Assembly (NCBI GenBank): GCA_910588655.1 | Contig: CAJUPJ010000015.1 | Coordinates: 1-64,000, forward strand | Source: an uncultured Lachnospiraceae bacterium | GTDB taxonomy: Bacteria > Bacillota > Clostridia > Lachnospirales > Lachnospiraceae | Direction: 5' to 3' | Length of the DNA stretch: 64,000 nucleotides | Part shown: positions 61,074-64,000 of the stretch, in pieces | How positions within the stretch are numbered: the first letter of the stretch is position 1 | Layout: each line of letters starts with the position of its first letter | Notes under the pieces: model-generated | What the model was told of the DNA's origin: nothing | Databases searched by the model: none | What the model saw: the letters and a program-made list of their open reading frames with translations, nothing else | Position numbers and translations under genes: made by a program

Positions 61074-64000
61074 CTAATCTGTAAATAAATGGTATTTATC
61101 CTTCTGGTAATCTGTAAACTTTGAGTCCCCAACATATTCTTTTGCACTGGCAATTATATCCTCTGCTGTATATAGTGGTACTTTATATAAGGTATGTGCA
61201 CCATCATACACTATTATTTTGCCATCACTTGTTGTTGTAACATAATTTGGTATTTCTGCCACTACCTCGCTGGCATCTTCTTTATTATAAAGATATGCTA
61301 TATTAGAGCCTTTTGTTTTGCCTGTGCTTTTAGCATCACTGTCCTGGTACCAGACTACAAAATATGGAAGGCTGTCTGTTGTCTGTACACCATACACACC
61401 ATTGCTTATTAAAGACAAATCAAGAACCTTTTTCCAGTTTTCCATATCGTAGACTTCACTGTAATCATTCAGGAAGTACCTTCCACCTCCAAAGAACATT
61501 GTACATGAATAGCTTCCTGAATTGCCGCTGCATACCACTTTGCCATCTTCCAGTGAATAAACATACCAGCCTGTGCCGTCCTTATTCCTGTAAAATACCA
61601 GACCGCGTCCTTCATGGAAAGAATACAGCTCTGCATCTTTTATAATCTTTTCTTTGCCATCTTGGACATTCTGTATGCAAATCTGGTTATTACTGCTAAA
61701 TATTTTATAATTTCCAATACATACACCCTTGTCATACCCTTTTGGTATGTAAAATGTTTCCATTATCTCCCCAGTGGCAGCATTATATTTTACTAAATCA
61801 TTATTATCCGATATAAATATAACAGAATTATCTTCATTATAATAATAATATGAATTCTCATTATATTCCATAAGTACCTTGTTGCTGGCTATATCATAGT
61901 GCCTGTTTTCATTTGTCCCATAGTCATGTATACTGAAATGCTGGCTGTCTGGTATGTCTATTGTAAGGTTTTCAAATGAGGAATAACCTAAATCAGAAAT
62001 TAATGTAGTATTCCTGCGTTCTAATTTTCCAGCATCGAATATCTCAAATACTCTTTGTGAGCCACTTGCAAATCCCATCAAAAAGCTGTCACCAGATGTT
62101 GAACATGTATACCATTTGTCTGGAAGCTGGTCTGTATTATTAAAAATAGAACAGCTTTCCACATCCTCCCTGTCAGTCTGGCTTCTGCTATAAATACGTA
62201 TATCATTGCCCCAGTAGTCACGGAGACATGCATATTTATCATCTATATACATAAAATAAAATGGCTCTTCATTTCCAGCCTGTGTATTTACAAGGTTTTT
62301 ACTGCCTGTTTCATAAAAGTATATTGAACCATCTTCGCATGATACCCCAAGATAACCATTGCCTGTACTTATTGAAATAACTTCTGACGCAAATGTATGT
62401 TCCCATACTACTTTTCCTGATTTATTATCCACCTCATAAAGTTCCGTACCATGATAATAGAAACATGTCTGCTTTCCGGTTATCTCCATAGTCTTTAAGT
62501 CCCAGTCAGCATCACAAAGATAGTTCTCTTTTCCTTTGCCTGTATTATATTCAACTATGTGTTTCAGCCCCGCTTCTGTATCAGTTTTTAGAAAGCAAAG
62601 TTTAGCATCTGATGAAAAAACCACTCCTTCACATAATCCATGCTGGTTAAAAAACATGCTTTCGCCTGATTTTGTATCAATAAGCAGTATACCGTTTATT
62701 TTTGAAGTATTGGCAGATAAAGCAGCAGCACCACTGTCAGGGCTGATGTCATATAAGGTATACTCAATATCTGAACCAAGGCTGCACTCAAGTATATTTT
62801 CACCTTTTATATCAAAAGAATAAAGAGTTCCTGTTTCATAATCTATTGTTACTATTAAGTCCTCCTTACTGCTCACTTTTAATTCTGATGCATTTTTTGT
62901 ACAGAAATTTTCCTTTCCTGTATATATATCAACGGATGCAAGCCCGTCCTTTCCTGTATAAAGAAGCGTGCTGCTGTCAGAAAGCATATATGAACACCTT
63001 GTATAACCCGAATAAAATGACCTGTTTATTGTTCCTGCATTATATGAACAAATCTTATCCCCATTTTCCAGTGAATAAATCTCTACCTGCCTTTGCAGCA
63101 TATTGTTAGCAGCAGAATAATACCTTTCAACCAGGATAACTTTCTGGTCACTGCTAACCTGCACTTTTGTATCATATGCTTCCTGCTCCATATCAAACAG
63201 CCTGTCCGTTTTATATCCAGTATTAAAATCGTATATGCCAAGGGCTGTTGTAAGATACCGCATTACACTTTCAACATATGGCCTGCCAGGGTTTTCTAAA
63301 TTATCTGGAAGTGCTTCCAGTGCCAGCATTGCCGCAGTTTTTCTGTCACCATTGTTATAAGCCTCACTGGAATATTCTGCAAGATAATATGACTGTCCTC
63401 TCAGTGTCTGCTGCATAGACTGGTCAAGTGCTGAATAAGCTTCCTCAAGCTGGAAGTTCTTTCCTGCCACTACTACAGCAAATGTTCCTACAGAAAGCAC
63501 AATAACTGCTGTGACTGCTGTAACAAATTTACGCTGCCTTTCTTTCTGCCTCTGTTTAAGGTCATCATAATCAACTTCCAGCATTCCTGCCAGAAAGCGG
63601 AATTTTTCACGCTTCAGGTTTCTAAGTATCTGGCTTTCAGAGTTTCCTCTTATATCTACGGCAAGCGGCTCTATAGATATTATTTTGCCATCCTGTTCAA
63701 TCTCAGTAAGTATCTTTGGGAAACTTTCTGCTGGTTCACCTTCTACAAGAATAACAATAATCCTTTCGCGTCCGCGTATCTTTATAAAATATTCAACCTC
63801 TTCCATACACCACGGCGACTCCTTAAACCTTCTGGTGCATATTACTATAAGCCACTCTGTTTCATCAAGCGCTTTCTGGATTATTTCTGATAAATTGCTT
63901 GCCGCTTTTAATTCTTCTGAATCCCTGAATATCTTTCCCATATTTTTTCTGCCAAGTGTCCTGGCTAACTTATATGGTATGCGGTATCTTTCTATATTCT
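61074..64000 (-). CDS. TIR-domain protein with membrane helix and beta-propeller-like sensor (5' end outside window)
   Basis: At least 975 residues; the frame is still open at the right edge (YRIPYKLARTLG precedes the first ATG at 63941), so the N-terminus is missing. TIR domain to about residue 100 (of the visible ATG form): WLIVICTRRFKESPWCMEEV, with a Glu in the expected catalytic place, then RIIVILVEGEP and FPKIL. Then a helix at about 138-162 (VTAVTAVIVLSVGTFAVVVA), a short coiled coil, and about 750 residues of repeated beta strands typical of a WD/PQQ-like propeller. The TIR would be cytoplasmic and the propeller extracellular. Possible NADase; its trigger is unknown. Confidence 0.85.
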   Translation of the reverse strand, partial: NIERYRIPYKLARTLGRKNMGKIFRDSEELKAASNLSEIIQKALDETEWLIVICTRRFKESPWCMEEVEYFIKIRGRERIIVILVEGEPAESFPKILTEIEQDGKIISIEPLAVDIRGNSESQILRNLKREKFRFLAGMLEVDYDDLKQRQKERQRKFVTAVTAVIVLSVGTFAVVVAGKNFQLEEAYSALDQSMQQTLRGQSYYLAEYSSEAYNNGDRKTAAMLALEALPDNLENPGRPYVESVMRYLTTALGIYDFNTGYKTDRLFDMEQEAYDTKVQVSSDQKVILVERYYSAANNMLQRQVEIYSLENGDKICSYNAGTINRSFYSGYTRCSYMLSDSSTLLYTGKDGLASVDIYTGKENFCTKNASELKVSSKEDLIVTIDYETGTLYSFDIKGENILECSLGSDIEYTLYDISPDSGAAALSANTSKINGILLIDTKSGESMFFNQHGLCEGVVFSSDAKLCFLKTDTEAGLKHIVEYNTGKGKENYLCDADWDLKTMEITGKQTCFYYHGTELYEVDNKSGKVVWEHTFASEVISISTGNGYLGVSCEDGSIYFYETGSKNLVNTQAGNEEPFYFMYIDDKYACLRDYWGNDIRIYSRSQTDREDVESCSIFNNTDQLPDKWYTCSTSGDSFLMGFASGSQRVFEIFDAGKLERRNTTLISDLGYSSFENLTIDIPDSQHFSIHDYGTNENRHYDIASNKVLMEYNENSYYYYNEDNSVIFISDNNDLVKYNAATGEIMETFYIPKGYDKGVCIGNYKIFSSNNQICIQNVQDGKEKIIKDAELYSFHEGRGLVFYRNKDGTGWYVYSLEDGKVVCSGNSGSYSCTMFFGGGRYFLNDYSEVYDMENWKKVLDLSLISNGVYGVQTTDSLPYFVVWYQDSDAKSTGKTKGSNIAYLYNKEDASEVVAEIPNYVTTTSDGKIIVYDGAHTLYKVPLYTAEDIIASAKEYVGDSKFTDYQKDKYHLFTD

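Overview
The window is low-GC DNA that reads like a chromosome segment of a gut-type spore-forming Firmicute, most likely a Lachnospiraceae member. This is inferred from a GerA-family germination protein, a T-box in front of metG, a DUF5688-type protein, Gram-positive Shine-Dalgarno sites, and several sigma-A promoters with exact 17-bp spacers. Genes are dense on both strands.

Layout. 1-7.2 kb: a LacI-type regulator, a coiled-coil protein of unknown role, metG under a methionine T-box, a methyltransferase, a small membrane protein and a GNAT pseudogene. 7.2-16.9 kb: a sucrose/fructoside locus with a solute-binding lipoprotein, two permeases (one broken by an internal deletion), an MsmK-type ATPase, a GH32 hydrolase, a fructokinase and a GH2 hydrolase. 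It is transcribed divergently from its LacI-type regulator, across a 12-bp-phased array of ACCGGT palindromes. 16.9-19.6 kb: an AraC pseudogene, a D-Ala-D-Ala carboxypeptidase and tRNA-Arg(CCU). 19.9-28.0 kb: a compact five-gene operon with its own promoter, encoding a DUF5691-like helical protein, a SWIM zinc-finger protein, a MoxR-type AAA+ ATPase, a DUF5682 protein and a VWA protein. This is the best candidate for a poorly understood multi-protein system. 29-34 kb: an acetyltransferase, a DUF5688 protein, KptA, and cobalamin lower-ligand assembly (cbiB, a CobC-like phosphatase, a short cobU, cobS). 34.4-40.7 kb: a structured leader, a UvrA paralogue coupled to a serine hydrolase, aminopeptidase P and rsmA. 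41.8-51.1 kb: an ArsB/NhaD-type permease, a cytidylate kinase-like protein, TatD, a tandem GNAT protein, a GerA-family protein, a nuclease-like protein, a GGDEF-EAL-LamG protein and a LiaF-like protein. 51.1-60.0 kb: an exopolysaccharide operon with an unusual flippase/Wzz fusion. 60.2-64 kb: an Ogg-type glycosylase and a TIR-membrane-beta-propeller protein that runs off the right edge.

The second notable signal is a family of long palindromic repeats in intergenic spaces at about 5.0, 15.7, 19.7, 28.1, 28.4, 34.2, 41.0 and 41.5 kb. They share a 15-bp terminal motif (ATAATTTCCAGTTAT and its inverse). They come in two internal types, sometimes occur as type 1-linker-type 2 pairs, contain variable hairpins, and in one case carry a second element nested inside. 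A separate shorter palindrome (ends AACCTCATTAAG) lies at 8.9-9.06 kb and 28.93-28.99 kb. No transposase, integrase or CRISPR array was found. Four gene remnants (permease, GNAT, AraC, beta-propeller fragment) point to ongoing decay of accessory functions, unless some are assembly errors.
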